Origin: CANIGN01 sp041391385
GTDB lineage: Bacteria > Bdellovibrionota > UBA2428
DNA length: 64,000 nucleotides
Reading direction: 5' to 3'
Assembly (NCBI GenBank): GCA_041391385.1
Contig: JAWKOD010000004.1
Span: 336,681 to 400,680 of the forward strand
Of this stretch, positions 34,130 through 44,800 are shown piece after piece. The translations under genes were made by a program, and so were the position numbers. Position 1 is the first letter of the stretch, and the number at the start of each line of letters is the position of its first letter. The notes under the pieces are model-generated. The model saw nothing but the letters and a program-made list of their open reading frames with translations, was not told where the DNA came from and made no database searches.

Positions 34130-37100
34130 TTATTGGTGTTTTAGATCCTGACTGATGCTTACAGTTTTACTTGTTTGGAGCGAGGCTCCTGTTCCAACAA
34201 CATCAATCGTGGGATCGTCAAGTGTGCTCGTTGATGGATCGTCTGATACTTTTGTCGGAATGACGTTGCCACCTTCACCTTGTCCAGTGAGTTGTGCTTG
34301 GTTAATGATGAGTGTTCCGTTACTTGCAGATGAAGCAATTGTAACTTGGAAGCTCACGGTTGCAGTGCTTCCTACTTTAATCCAGCCAGCTCCGTCAGCT
34401 ACGCCGTTTACTCCTTCGATTTGCATACCAGCAATTGTTGCGAGTGGAGAGTTGCCACTGACATCACTGACTGCAACGCCATTGAGGGTCGTAGATGAAG
34501 GGACATAAGTTGTGTTGGTAGGAATGGAGTCTTTTAGTTTTGCGTTTGTGAGGTGTTCTGTTCCTGAGTTAGATAGAGTAATTGTGTACTGGAGTACGTC
34601 GCCTACTTCGAGTGAGCCTCCGTTTACATCTGTAGATGATTTTTGATGAGTTATGACAGGTGCAGAAACAATTGTTGTAAGGGTAGGGTCGTCATCTGTT
34701 GCGGAGGACCCTGAGTTTCCTTCTTCAGTGGCATTGTTATCTGCTGAATTTGTAGAGTCACTGACATAAGTTGAAGTGAATCCATCAATTGTGGCAGTTG
34801 CTTGGTTTTGAACTACGGTTCCACTTGGAAGGTAATCTTTGAGTTCAATGTCGTAGCTGATAACCACGTTAGATCCCGCATCAAGGGTGTCGCCTGTGTA
34901 AATGATTTCACCTACACCAGATCCGCTAGGGCCTGTTCCGTCTACGCTCAATGAGCCAGCTACACCGTCAGAGGCCACAACACTTGAATTAGAGAGCGTG
35001 CTTGCTTTAAAGTAACTTGTATTTAATATGTCGCGAATCTCAGTAACGGTCGCTGCTGCAGATCCAGAGTTACTGAGTGTTAAAGTATAGGTTAATTTGT
35101 GGGGAGCTGTTTCAGAAGAGTAAGTATATGAACTTTTGTTGACAGCTTTTGTTAACTGAAGAATTGGAGATTGAACTGTGATTTCGTGATCGTCTGTTTC
35201 GTCATCAGGAGCGGCTGCAACTGCTGTGCCTTGAGTTCCTACTCCAAATACAGTTGTGTAGATGCGGTTGTCTGCATCGGTAGAAGCGCTTGTGTCGGAT
35301 GAGTTTACTTTTGTAATGGTACCTACGAGACTTGCAACACTTGCGTCGAGAGTGTCGTCGTTTACATCAAGCGGGAATAATAATGTCATTGTTTCGCTTG
35401 GCGCAATGTAAGCATTTGCTCCAGTGAAGGTGAATGTTAAAGATCCAGTTGCACCAGGCGTGTAAGTTACTGAGTATTCGCTTGGGTTGAGTGTAAAACT
35501 TCTAACTCCACTTACACTGACACTAATAGGGAGTGAGCTAATACTTGTAGGATCAACGCTGTTAAACGGCGTAGGGATATCGATTCGAACAATAGGCTGA
35601 TACGCTTTTCCAGTTCCAGAGTTTACAAATCTTGCTGTAAATTGTGCGGGTTGAGTAAGGGTGAGTGTAGTAGGACCTTCTAAGGCGAGTGCAGAGTCGG
35701 GCTCACTCACTGTAATGTTAGGTTCGCCGCTCGCATCGAGAGTGATATCGTTTCCAGGATTATCCGGATTGTCGAATTTTGTTTGAGCTTCGTTTTTAAT
35801 GACGGTTCCGTTTACGTTGCCAACAATGTCGTCAACGCGAATGGTAATTTCTAGGATGACTTCGGCTCCTGCGCCTGTGCCTTCTACACCACCTAAATTA
35901 AAGGTCAAAGTAGAGCTTCCATCTATGCTTGGAGTCGGTTCAGAGAGAACTGTTACGGGGTCAGAGGCTGTTCCAGCGCGCTTCACATTGTTTTGACTAA
36001 GTGTATAGCCGCGATAGCTTAAGCCCGTTGGAAGTTGATCAAGAATGCGAACACTATTTACTCGACCACTGAGTGGCTCAAATTTAAGTTGATACTTAAT
36101 TTCTTCGCCAACGTTGAAATCTGTAACGGATCCAACGAGGGTTTTTGAAAGTAATATGTTACCTGTTTGAACGTCTACTGGAGTGGGGTCAGCCGTATTA
36201 TAGGATCGTTCGTTGGCGTCTACTCCAGGACGCGAACTGTAATTTGTCTCTACACTATTTGTAAGTGTTTGATAGGGTTGAACGGTTCCGAGGATGAATC
36301 TCACGTCAAAACTATAGGTGTCTCCTGGGTTAAGCGTTGTTGGCATATCGCCACTGCCAGCAGCCCAAGTGTAAGTACGTGTAGTGCTAGAAAGAACACC
36401 TCCTGTGGGAGTTCCGGGATTACTGCCTCCTACAATGGCATCAAAAACAAGAGGATCTTCAGCTGTATCAACTATGTTAAAATCGTATGCAGCTGCATTT
36501 TCTGTTCCAGAATTAGAAACTGTAATTCTATAGGTTACTGTGTCGCCTGTTTGTAATCCTCGAAGGGGATCACTTAAATTTGTGCTTAATAAAGTTTTGT
36601 CGATTGTAAGGTCTGGCTCGACAATGGTGAAGTCGACAGCTGGAGTAGGACCAACTGTTGTTGGGCTTCCAAGTGGAGTTGATTTCCAGTTGTAAGAGGC
36701 CTGGTTACTGCGCGTTTGTGTTTCTGCGTTACCGAGGTCATTTGCGAGAATGGCGTCTATGGTAACGACGGCTTGATTGCCAACAGGAATTGTATCGTAG
36801 TTAACGCTCACTGCGTGCCCACTTGTGTTGTCGGTAATAGTTACTCCACCATTTGGAGTTAGAAGTGTGGCTGTGACATTGATGGCAGTAAATTGTGTAG
36901 GTAAAGAGTCGAGAACATTTACGTCATAAAGAGCTGCATCCAGTGGAGTGGATGGAACTCGGATAACATACTGAACAGCTTGTCCAATTGTAACGTTAGG
37001 AGATACGGGACTTGTAAGGGTTTTTGAAAGAGTTCCAGGAGTTGGTGTTGTTACATCAACTGAATCAAGGGCTGTTGCAGAGTATTGTCTGCGATCTTGG

Positions 37101-38899
37101 GTATCTGATTCGGCTTTTGAATAATACTCTGTTACTTGTGCGCTGTTCGTTAGTGTTTGAGCTGCACCTGCTTGAGCATCAACCTGAGCTGTGTATTCGA
37201 GGACCCATTCTTCGCCCGCATCAATTTTATTTGAAGGGTCTGAGTCTTTTAATTTCCACGTTGTAACGCCGGTGCCTGATACATAACTTGTTATGACATC
37301 AGAGTAAGCAGCGCCATTGAGTGTAGAGCTAACAGCCGTGGCAGGAGTGCTTTGTCTCATGCCTTCAGGTAATGTGTCTTGAACAATCACATTGTAGGCC
37401 GGGCCAGTGCCTGTATTTGTTACGCGAAGTCTGTATTTAACAGTTTGTCCAGCAATGACATTTCCGCTTACTGGAGTAAGAAGAGTTTTATCAAAGCTAA
37501 GAGATGGCTGCTTTAGAGAAATGTTTGCAGTTGAGTTAGATGTCGTTGTGCTTGCTGTAGATGCGAGATCATACGTTGCACGAGCAAGGTTAGATTTTGT
37601 GATCGCGTTTCCAGTTGTTGCATTGTTAGAGTCATCTTTAATACGAGCGGTGTAAACAAGTGTGATAGTGCCACTTCCTACACCATTTGATCCTACAACA
37701 GTAACATCGCCGAAGTCCCAGGTTTTTGTTGTCGTTCCAGTAGGTGTATTAGGTGATCCTGTCCAGGTCACTCCCACTGCAGGGGTAATGCTTGTAGTTG
37801 AAATATACTCGAGGCCATCTGGTAGAGTATCTAGAATTTTAAAATTATCTGTCTTACCTTGTTGAAGTGTTGCAGTTACGGTGTAAGTTGCGATATCGCC
37901 TATTCTGAATCCACTCGGGGTGAGTGTGTCACCACTCGCAACTTTAGCAATTGAGTATGTGTTGTTAATAGTAACAGAAGAGGTTTTGTTTTGAGCGTAG
38001 TTGTTAGTAGATCCACTTGATCCTTCACTTCCATCTCTTTCACCGTCAGCTGCACCCGATGATCCCAAAGATCCACTTAAGGTTGGAGATGAGTTTGGTA
38101 TGCTCGTGTAAGTGAGGTCAATAGAGTTACCAAGTGTTTGACTTGGTTCAACTGTATCGAGAACTGTAACTTTATAAGTAAAGGTGATACTTTCTCCGGC
38201 CAGCAAATCTAGTATTTGCGCAGGAGAAGAAATGCGACCCCATTTTAAATGAGAGGCAGTGCCTGTGTCGGGTTCATTAAGCGAAGTAATTAGAGAGCTA
38301 GTGGCTGTGAGGTTAGTTGAAGAAGCTATATAATCAACTCCCGTGGGGAGTGTGTCGTCTAATGCGATATCGTAAGCCGTGGCGTTGCCTGTGTTTTGTA
38401 GAGTAACGGTGTAGGTAATTTCATCGCCTGCATCGACGTTACTTGAGGGACTTGCAACTTTAGTCATTAGAAGCGCAGGCTCTTTGAGTGTCATCGTTAC
38501 ACTTTGCGGAGTAGACTCTGTTGATGAAATCTCAAATGTTGCGGAGTTAACGAGGGTATCGTTAGAGTTATTTGCGCTTATGTTTTGAACCTGCAGCACA
38601 TAATCAAAAGTAATGGTGCGATCAATTGCCGCAGCTCCTGCGCTTACAACGCAACTTGAGGCTGAGAAATCCCAAAGCAAGGTCGTGGCTCCGTTTATAG
38701 GAAGAGCTGGACTCGCAGTTGAAGAACATCCACTAATGGCAGAGCCCATAGTGGGTGCGTCTCGGCTGATAACTCTAAATCCTGCAGGAACGACATCTCG
38801 TACTTTTACTCCAGGTGAAGTTCCTGAAGGTAAAACAAAGCTGAGTCTAAATTGTGCTTGTTCTCCAATAGCTAAGTTGTTTCCGGTGGTGTCGCTCAA
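34130..38899 (-). CDS. Fourth, longest segment of the giant DUF11 protein
   Basis: 1,589 intact residues with about nine DUF11 repeats in tandem (examples: DAGDEITYTVTLQNTGNATA, IAGQTVKYRLRVTNTGTGPA, EVGDVLQYTITLSNSGTEHL). The frame is open upstream to a TAA at ~38946. It has few Cys, unlike the N-terminal segments. It runs into the next segment through one extra A near 34135 (SQDL, then NTNNILDPGEELEW). The 4.8 kb without any lesion contrasts with the damaged stretch just before it. Confidence 0.8.
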   Translation of the reverse strand: MSDTTGNNLAIGEQAQFRLSFVLPSGTSPGVKVRDVVPAGFRVISRDAPTMGSAISGCSSTASPALPINGATTLLWDFSASSCVVSAGAAAIDRTITFDYVLQVQNISANNSNDTLVNSATFEISSTESTPQSVTMTLKEPALLMTKVASPSSNVDAGDEITYTVTLQNTGNATAYDIALDDTLPTGVDYIASSTNLTATSSLITSLNEPDTGTASHLKWGRISSPAQILDLLAGESITFTYKVTVLDTVEPSQTLGNSIDLTYTSIPNSSPTLSGSLGSSGAADGERDGSEGSSGSTNNYAQNKTSSVTINNTYSIAKVASGDTLTPSGFRIGDIATYTVTATLQQGKTDNFKILDTLPDGLEYISTTSITPAVGVTWTGSPNTPTGTTTKTWDFGDVTVVGSNGVGSGTITLVYTARIKDDSNNATTGNAITKSNLARATYDLASTASTTTSNSTANISLKQPSLSFDKTLLTPVSGNVIAGQTVKYRLRVTNTGTGPAYNVIVQDTLPEGMRQSTPATAVSSTLNGAAYSDVITSYVSGTGVTTWKLKDSDPSNKIDAGEEWVLEYTAQVDAQAGAAQTLTNSAQVTEYYSKAESDTQDRRQYSATALDSVDVTTPTPGTLSKTLTSPVSPNVTIGQAVQYVIRVPSTPLDAALYDVNVLDSLPTQFTAINVTATLLTPNGGVTITDNTSGHAVSVNYDTIPVGNQAVVTIDAILANDLGNAETQTRSNQASYNWKSTPLGSPTTVGPTPAVDFTIVEPDLTIDKTLLSTNLSDPLRGLQTGDTVTYRITVSNSGTENAAAYDFNIVDTAEDPLVFDAIVGGSNPGTPTGGVLSSTTRTYTWAAGSGDMPTTLNPGDTYSFDVRFILGTVQPYQTLTNSVETNYSSRPGVDANERSYNTADPTPVDVQTGNILLSKTLVGSVTDFNVGEEIKYQLKFEPLSGRVNSVRILDQLPTGLSYRGYTLSQNNVKRAGTASDPVTVLSEPTPSIDGSSTLTFNLGGVEGTGAGAEVILEITIRVDDIVGNVNGTVIKNEAQTKFDNPDNPGNDITLDASGEPNITVSEPDSALALEGPTTLTLTQPAQFTARFVNSGTGKAYQPIVRIDIPTPFNSVDPTSISSLPISVSVSGVRSFTLNPSEYSVTYTPGATGSLTFTFTGANAYIAPSETMTLLFPLDVNDDTLDASVASLVGTITKVNSSDTSASTDADNRIYTTVFGVGTQGTAVAAAPDDETDDHEITVQSPILQLTKAVNKSSYTYSSETAPHKLTYTLTLSNSGSAAATVTEIRDILNTSYFKASTLSNSSVVASDGVAGSLSVDGTGPSGSGVGEIIYTGDTLDAGSNVVISYDIELKDYLPSGTVVQNQATATIDGFTSTYVSDSTNSADNNATEEGNSGSSATDDDPTLTTIVSAPVITHQKSSTDVNGGSLEVGDVLQYTITLSNSGTEHLTNAKLKDSIPTNTTYVPSSTTLNGVAVSDVSGNSPLATIAGMQIEGVNGVADGAGWIKVGSTATVSFQVTIASSASNGTLIINQAQLTGQGEGGNVIPTKVSDDPSTSTLDDPTIDVVGTGASLQTSKTVSISQDLKHQ

Positions 38900-39161
38900 A
38901 GAAGTTACAACGAGAGTTTTTGTCGTTGGCGAGGCATTGTCGATTTATTCTGTAAGAACATCTGAGCCTGTTAACTGATTGGCACCTGTTGAGGATCCCG
39001 AGAAGCACTTGCAATAGATTGGTTGCCACTTGCTCCTGGGAGAATGTCTCCTGTATAGCTCATCGCATTTTCTAAAACTTCTGTTGGGTTCGCGCTTATA
39101 TCGACATTTGCTCTATAAAGTAGAGTAAGGGTTTATCCTGGATCTAAACGGAAAAGAGAGT

Positions 39162-39518
39162 TCACTGTTCCTGGAGGTGATGGGTGGGCGGATGTGTCTT
39201 TACCCGTATGATCATGGTCAAAGCTAAGTGTTCCACCGAGTCCTGCTGTAAAAGTTCCTTCACATGGGGAAGTGGTACATCCACATCTGCACCATCAGTG
39301 AGGGTGTCACCTTCGTTGTCGACACCGTCAACATCGAAGCCAATGAGAGAAAGTTTTGAGTTCAGAGCATCTGTTACGTTGAGGTCGAAGACGGGAGCAT
39401 GGTCTGCGCCCGCAGCGTTTGCGATTTGAATTCTGTATTCGAGATTATCTCCACCAACACCACTAATATTGTCGGCGAAAGATCCAGAGAGTGTTCTAAC
39501 TTGTTTAGAGACAGTCAA
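39162..39518 (-). CDS. Third, short segment of the giant DUF11 protein
   Basis: Holds one DUF11 repeat (GGDNLEYRIQIANAAGADHA, then PVFDLNVTDAL). It is joined to the segment before it by a one-base indel near 39525. The last ~25 residues are out of frame: the true frame reads GGTLSFDHDHTGKDTS and then LFRLDPG-stop-TLTLLYRANV, where the stop replaces an expected Glu codon (GAA to TAA). Confidence 0.55.
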   Translation of the reverse strand: MTVSKQVRTLSGSFADNISGVGGDNLEYRIQIANAAGADHAPVFDLNVTDALNSKLSLIGFDVDGVDNEGDTLTDGADVDVPLPHVKELLQQDSVEHLALTMIIRVKTHPPTHHLQEQ

Positions 39519-39606
39519 GTTGGGTCAGTGTATTGACTGTTTTTGAGGATTGAAGAGCAGCGACGGGACTTGCGCAACCTCCGCCCAGGTTACTGGAGCA
39601 AAAGTG

Positions 39607-41823
39607 TTACCCAGCATTACAAAGCTTGAATGCAGGAGTGGCTGTTGTAGATTTCAGCCAATGGTATTGGATCCCGAATTCAGCATACGCGTTATAAGGT
39701 CTACTTCGAAGGTTTCCTCCGCCTGATGAAAAGGGGATATTGTCGAGAGTGAAGTCGAAATTTCCTGTTTGTCCCAAAGTGGGAGATGAGGGCGATAGTG
39801 TGTAAGTAACATCATTGTTTACTGTGTTTGCGTGCGAGATATAACCCATCCCAGAAGGAACCACATCTCTTAACTTAATTGATGTAATTGTTTGAGCTTC
39901 TGATGTGTCGAGTCCAAACCAAGTGACTAAGAGTCTGTGGGTAATGTCTTCACCTATTGCTAAGTTTGTGTCCCCGGAGCAAGGCTCAACTCCTCCGCCC
40001 ACACACGAGGTCCAAGCTTCAGATGTAGATACAACTGTTTTGCTGAGTGTGATACCAACTGATTTTGATCGAGCGGTATCATGAGAGTAGTCATTTCCGC
40101 TGTCATTACCGCCTTCGTCAAATAGGCTACCTTTTACATCGCCAAGAACAGTGAGCGGACCACCGGTGCTTGATTTTCCGCAGGCGCGAATAACTGCTGT
40201 TTGTCCTTGAGTGAGGGATCCGATATCACAACCCGCAGAAGGAATTGAACTTGTAGCACAAGTGCCGGTACTTGCTCCTGATCCTTGGCTACTTACAATT
40301 TGCAGGGAAGGTTGACTTGTATGAGCTAACCATCCTGTTCCTAGAGTGAGGTCAAAAGTGACATGATCAGCAGTGGAGCCACTTTCACCATTGTTAACAA
40401 CAGTAAAATCAAAGCAATAATCTGTGTTATCACTTACGACTTGGTTAGCAGGAGTTACAGAAATATCTAGGTCGGGTGACTTAGGATCTATAGCAACGCT
40501 ATCAGTGGCAGATACTGTGCTTCCGCAAGTATCTTGGTAATCCATCGTTACAAAATTGTTGAGGTCGCCACCACTTGGAAGAGGGGCGGGGTCCAGAAGG
40601 TTGGCTTCGGTTTCTGGGTTTACAAGTGGATCTTGAGTTGTATCAAATCCAGCATTGGGTAAAACTCCAAAAGTAATTGTGAGAGTTTTGCCGTTATCGA
40701 GTAATTCACTGGGTGTTTCAAATTTAAAGATTGGTGATGTTGCCCCTGCAACAGGTGATGTTGTTAATGTCATGGCACCGTCGCCGCCAATAGTTACAGG
40801 GTAAGTTTCATCAAATTCAAATCCGCCAGGGAGATCATCTGTTATTACTAGATTTTTTATTGGGGCTTGTGTGTTGTTAATTGTGAGAACAACTTGGGCT
40901 CTGCCGCCTGGTAAATCATTCCACGCTTGAGTGATTGCAGATGCGCCAGTGAAATCTGAGCTCATTTGTAAAAATGCTGTATCAGAGTTCTTCGTGGGAG
41001 AAGTGAGTGTGCTTGAGCCTGTACAACCCCATTTGGTTGATGCGGTATTGTTTTGATCAATACAACTAGCACCCAGTGTTTGTGTAACCGTACAGGTTGT
41101 GGTGCTTGATGCAGCTAGGTTAGCGAGAGTAATTTCACTTAGATCTGAAACTCCAGTTTGAGAGGTTCCGTCAGTACAAGTGATGTCCATAGTCGGTGAG
41201 CCGGGGGTGTTGGGTAAGTCTTCGGTAAGTCTTAAATTGTTAGCTGTGTATTCTCCATTGTTGGCAATTTGAATTTTCCATTGAACCGTATCGTTAATAC
41301 CTGCATAAACAGTGTCGGTGTAAGATCCAGAGAGTCCACGTCGACCCGTTTTAGTTACAGTGATGTCAGGTTTCTTAATGGGAGCTACAAAGTTTGCTCC
41401 GGGTGATGAGAGAGGATTTCCACACGCTGTTTCTGCGCTTACGTCAGAGGTAATTGTTGGAGAATTGTTAGCGTTATCTTGAACATCGAGTCGATAGCGA
41501 ATTCTAACTTCAGTGATGGGGCCACCCGGACCAACTCCCGAAGCGTTTGTTGGATAAAGGGTTGCTAATTCAGGAATTTGAGCACTCGTCCATTTATAGT
41601 TGGGAATTCCTGTTAAAATGTTGTCGGGGTCAAAGCTTACGTTTTCGGTATATGTATTTACAAGTGAAGTCCCTGAATATGTTTTTACGCTTACTGAGCC
41701 AGGAATTATGGAAAGACCACTTGTGAGTACGTCGAGGTTTTCAATAGCTTCTACGTTTTTGACGAGAGTTATGCCGGTTTTTTTACAACAACTTCTACGT
41801 AGTTGGTAGAGGTAGGGCCGCAC
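39607..41823 (-). CDS. Second segment of the giant DUF11 protein
   Basis: Continues the previous segment from TGITLVKNVEAIENL (the first ~17 residues of this frame are out-of-frame overlap and are not part of the protein). It carries about five DUF11 repeats (for example DTVQWKIQIANNGEYTANNL, then RLTEDLP) with Cys pairs such as TTCTVTQTLGASC. The frame stops at a TAA after KLCNAG, but the same frame continues with HFCSSNLGGGCASPVAALQ, so this is a nonsense codon inside the gene. Confidence 0.75.
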   Translation of the reverse strand: MRPYLYQLRRSCCKKTGITLVKNVEAIENLDVLTSGLSIIPGSVSVKTYSGTSLVNTYTENVSFDPDNILTGIPNYKWTSAQIPELATLYPTNASGVGPGGPITEVRIRYRLDVQDNANNSPTITSDVSAETACGNPLSSPGANFVAPIKKPDITVTKTGRRGLSGSYTDTVYAGINDTVQWKIQIANNGEYTANNLRLTEDLPNTPGSPTMDITCTDGTSQTGVSDLSEITLANLAASSTTTCTVTQTLGASCIDQNNTASTKWGCTGSSTLTSPTKNSDTAFLQMSSDFTGASAITQAWNDLPGGRAQVVLTINNTQAPIKNLVITDDLPGGFEFDETYPVTIGGDGAMTLTTSPVAGATSPIFKFETPSELLDNGKTLTITFGVLPNAGFDTTQDPLVNPETEANLLDPAPLPSGGDLNNFVTMDYQDTCGSTVSATDSVAIDPKSPDLDISVTPANQVVSDNTDYCFDFTVVNNGESGSTADHVTFDLTLGTGWLAHTSQPSLQIVSSQGSGASTGTCATSSIPSAGCDIGSLTQGQTAVIRACGKSSTGGPLTVLGDVKGSLFDEGGNDSGNDYSHDTARSKSVGITLSKTVVSTSEAWTSCVGGGVEPCSGDTNLAIGEDITHRLLVTWFGLDTSEAQTITSIKLRDVVPSGMGYISHANTVNNDVTYTLSPSSPTLGQTGNFDFTLDNIPFSSGGGNLRSRPYNAYAEFGIQYHWLKSTTATPAFKLCNAG

Positions 41824-44800
41824 ATTTCTAAATTGGCCGTCGTGGAATTGTGAAGAACGTTGGCTTTTCCTGTAGGGAAAACAAAGTTAGGAGCTGTAGA
41901 AGTTTCAACTTCGTGCTCAGCTCCAAAGCATCCCCAAGCAGCGCGTACGCTGTTACTTCCGTTGGGGATAGAGCAGGTTGATCCAGCTACTGTGTAGCCG
42001 ACTCGTACTTCTTGTAATTGACCCGGTGTCATTGATCCCAGGTTAAATGTTAGTTTTTGTCCGAGTATTGTTGGAGCGGGACTACTTGTCGTTGCGTTAG
42101 GAGTGAGTCCAGCGGGGAGAGTGTCTTCGATGACAACATTTGTTGCTGTACCGTCACCCGTGTTAAGTACATAGACTGAAAAGTACCCTTCCTCTAAATA
42201 GGCCGTAACAGGGTTGGGGCTAACGGTGATAACTAAATTAGCTTCCTTAACAATTATTGGGCTTGTGCTTGTGGGGCCATTAGAAAAAGTACGCGATCCA
42301 GCTTGAGCTCCTTGTGTATCGTCATAATTCATTGAAGCTGAAAGCGAGGGGAGTCCAGACGATCCTGCTTCAAGTGCAACATTTACAATTAGTGAACCCG
42401 CTCCAGATTGAGCGAGTGGAGAAGGGCCGAAGGTAAATACGGGATTTGTTGAGGCATCGATAGTTCCGGGTGTCGTTGAAATATTTCCGCTGTTATAAAC
42501 GCCACCGTAAGAATCAAGATCGACTATTCGATAGGATCCATTTGTAAAAGTAAACTGAGTGTTCCAGCCGGGCAGTCCACCATATGAGCTTTCAGCTGCA
42601 GTGGCAGAAAGAGTGACAGGCACAGTTCCACAGACTTCGATTACCGATGGCATGGAAAGAGAGATGTCTGTAGCTCTTCTCGCTATGCTGTATAGAAGGG
42701 GGCTTTTGTAATCTCCTGAACAGGCAGAGTTTCCTGTATTTATATCCCAAGTAGAGATAGAGATGGCAGAGCGAGAAACACTTCCAGAAAGGTCGCTGTC
42801 GTTAACAGTGGTTTTATAGCGAAGCGCAACAACATCATTTGCTACCGCGCCTCCACCATCTACAAAAGATAAGTCCACGGAAAGTGTGCCTACGGATGAA
42901 GATACATAAGCAACTGGAACTTGAGTCCAAGAACCGCCATTTAATTTATATTCTATCGCAAACTCACCCGTGCTTAGTGGAACAAGTTTTTGAGAACTGA
43001 ATCCTGCAAAATTATCTGTATAAACACTTCCCGCCCAAGTTCCACTTTCACCAGAACCAAGCGTAAGGGTGTTTTCAAAGTTAAGAAAACTTCCTTCACC
43101 TTCACTATTATCGGGAACAGCTGCTGTGTAACTTGCATGGTCTGCATCTGCATTTGCACCTGTTTCAAAATTTCCCGAGATTGTTCCGTTGACGAAATAA
43201 GTGGATGAGCCAGTGACCCCGCTTGAGTTGTTTACATAGTTGGTTGAATTACTGCTTGAAGTGTAATTACAACCAGACTCAAGATATTCAACCGTAGATG
43301 TGACGGAGTTAGTTATGGGATCTCCCGAAGAACAGCTAAGGGCAGTATCTGCGGGTACGACATAATCGATTTCAAGACTTTGATCGCTGAGCGCTTCTGT
43401 GGGATTAAGGGTCCAAGTGATTGTTGATCCTGGAGAAGGATTTACACAATTGGGAGTACAGATGAGGGCTCCTGCGCTTGCTACAAGGTTACTTACGCTA
43501 TCAACGTTAGAGGGAAGTGTATCTACAATAACTACTTCGCCTGTTCCAGTGAGTAAGCCTGTTTGCTTGGCATCATAGTCGATTGTCCATGTCTGAGTAC
43601 TTCCTGCGACGGGTCTTAAAAGAGGAGTTGATTTACTAATTGAAAATGGGTCCGCAACTGCTGCAACGGATACACTTTGAGTAGTCGTGGGTGGAATTAA
43701 ATTATTTCCACACGTATCTTCGTACGAGGGTCGCCATATAACAGTAGAGTTGCTACCACCTTTTGTTGCGCAGGATAATGTTTTGCTTAGTTCGTAAGTT
43801 AAATTAGTGCTTCCTCCAGCTGCGATACTTCCTGTGTAGCTGAAGATACCCGTGCCGGGATTGTAACTCCATCCCGCGCCTACGTTTGAGACGGTAGTGC
43901 TAAGGGATTCATAGCCCGTATCAAAACTCACGTTGTTCGCTGTGCCGAGTCCGTTATTTGTGACTGTGATGGATACGCTCTGATGTGTTCCATCTCCAGC
44001 GACACTCACGCTTCCTGGTGTAAAACTTAGGAGAGGAGCTTTGGGGTTGATTTCAACGTTGGCTGTAAAATCTGCAATTGCAGTATGGTTTCTGTTGTCA
44101 GTGTTAAGTAATAAACTTGTTGAGCCACATCCTGTAGCAGTTGCGACGAGGTCTACTACAAAACATTTATCAGGTTCTAGATAGGGAACGCTAAAGTTAG
44201 GATTTGATCCCGTCATTGGGATTGTTGTAGCGTTTAAGTCGGTTGTGTTTTGAGTCGCAGACACAAAACTAAGTCCAGTGTATGTGAGATCAATTTGAGC
44301 ATCGAATATTCCACCAAAACCCGTATTACAAACGAGGGCCTTGAATGTTCCATTCTCGCCTGGGACTACGGTTTGTTTGACAGGGGTGATCTCTGCTGTT
44401 GAGTCACCTTGTCGCAACAAGATGTTTTGGCTTTGATTGGTAATTGATCCAACGCTCCCGCTATCACTTGTTGCATAGGCGCGTTCAGTAAGAATGGAGT
44501 AACTGCCACCTGCAACGCCCGTATCAATTTTCATTCCATAATCAATTTGGAGTGTGCAATCACTTGGGAGGTCAAATCCCGAAGGTGCAAAGCTGAAGTC
44601 GAGGTGAGTTCCAACTTGAAGTGCGCTTACTGTGGGTTGACTCACGGGTACGGGGCACCCAGCACCAATCCAGGTTACTGTTGCCGTATTTGAAACATAA
44701 CTAAAACCTGCTGGAAGGGTAACTCCTATGTCGAGTTCATAGGCAGGAGCATCTCCTGAATTTGTATATGAAACTCTAAAGGTGTCGCCTGTTGTTGCAG

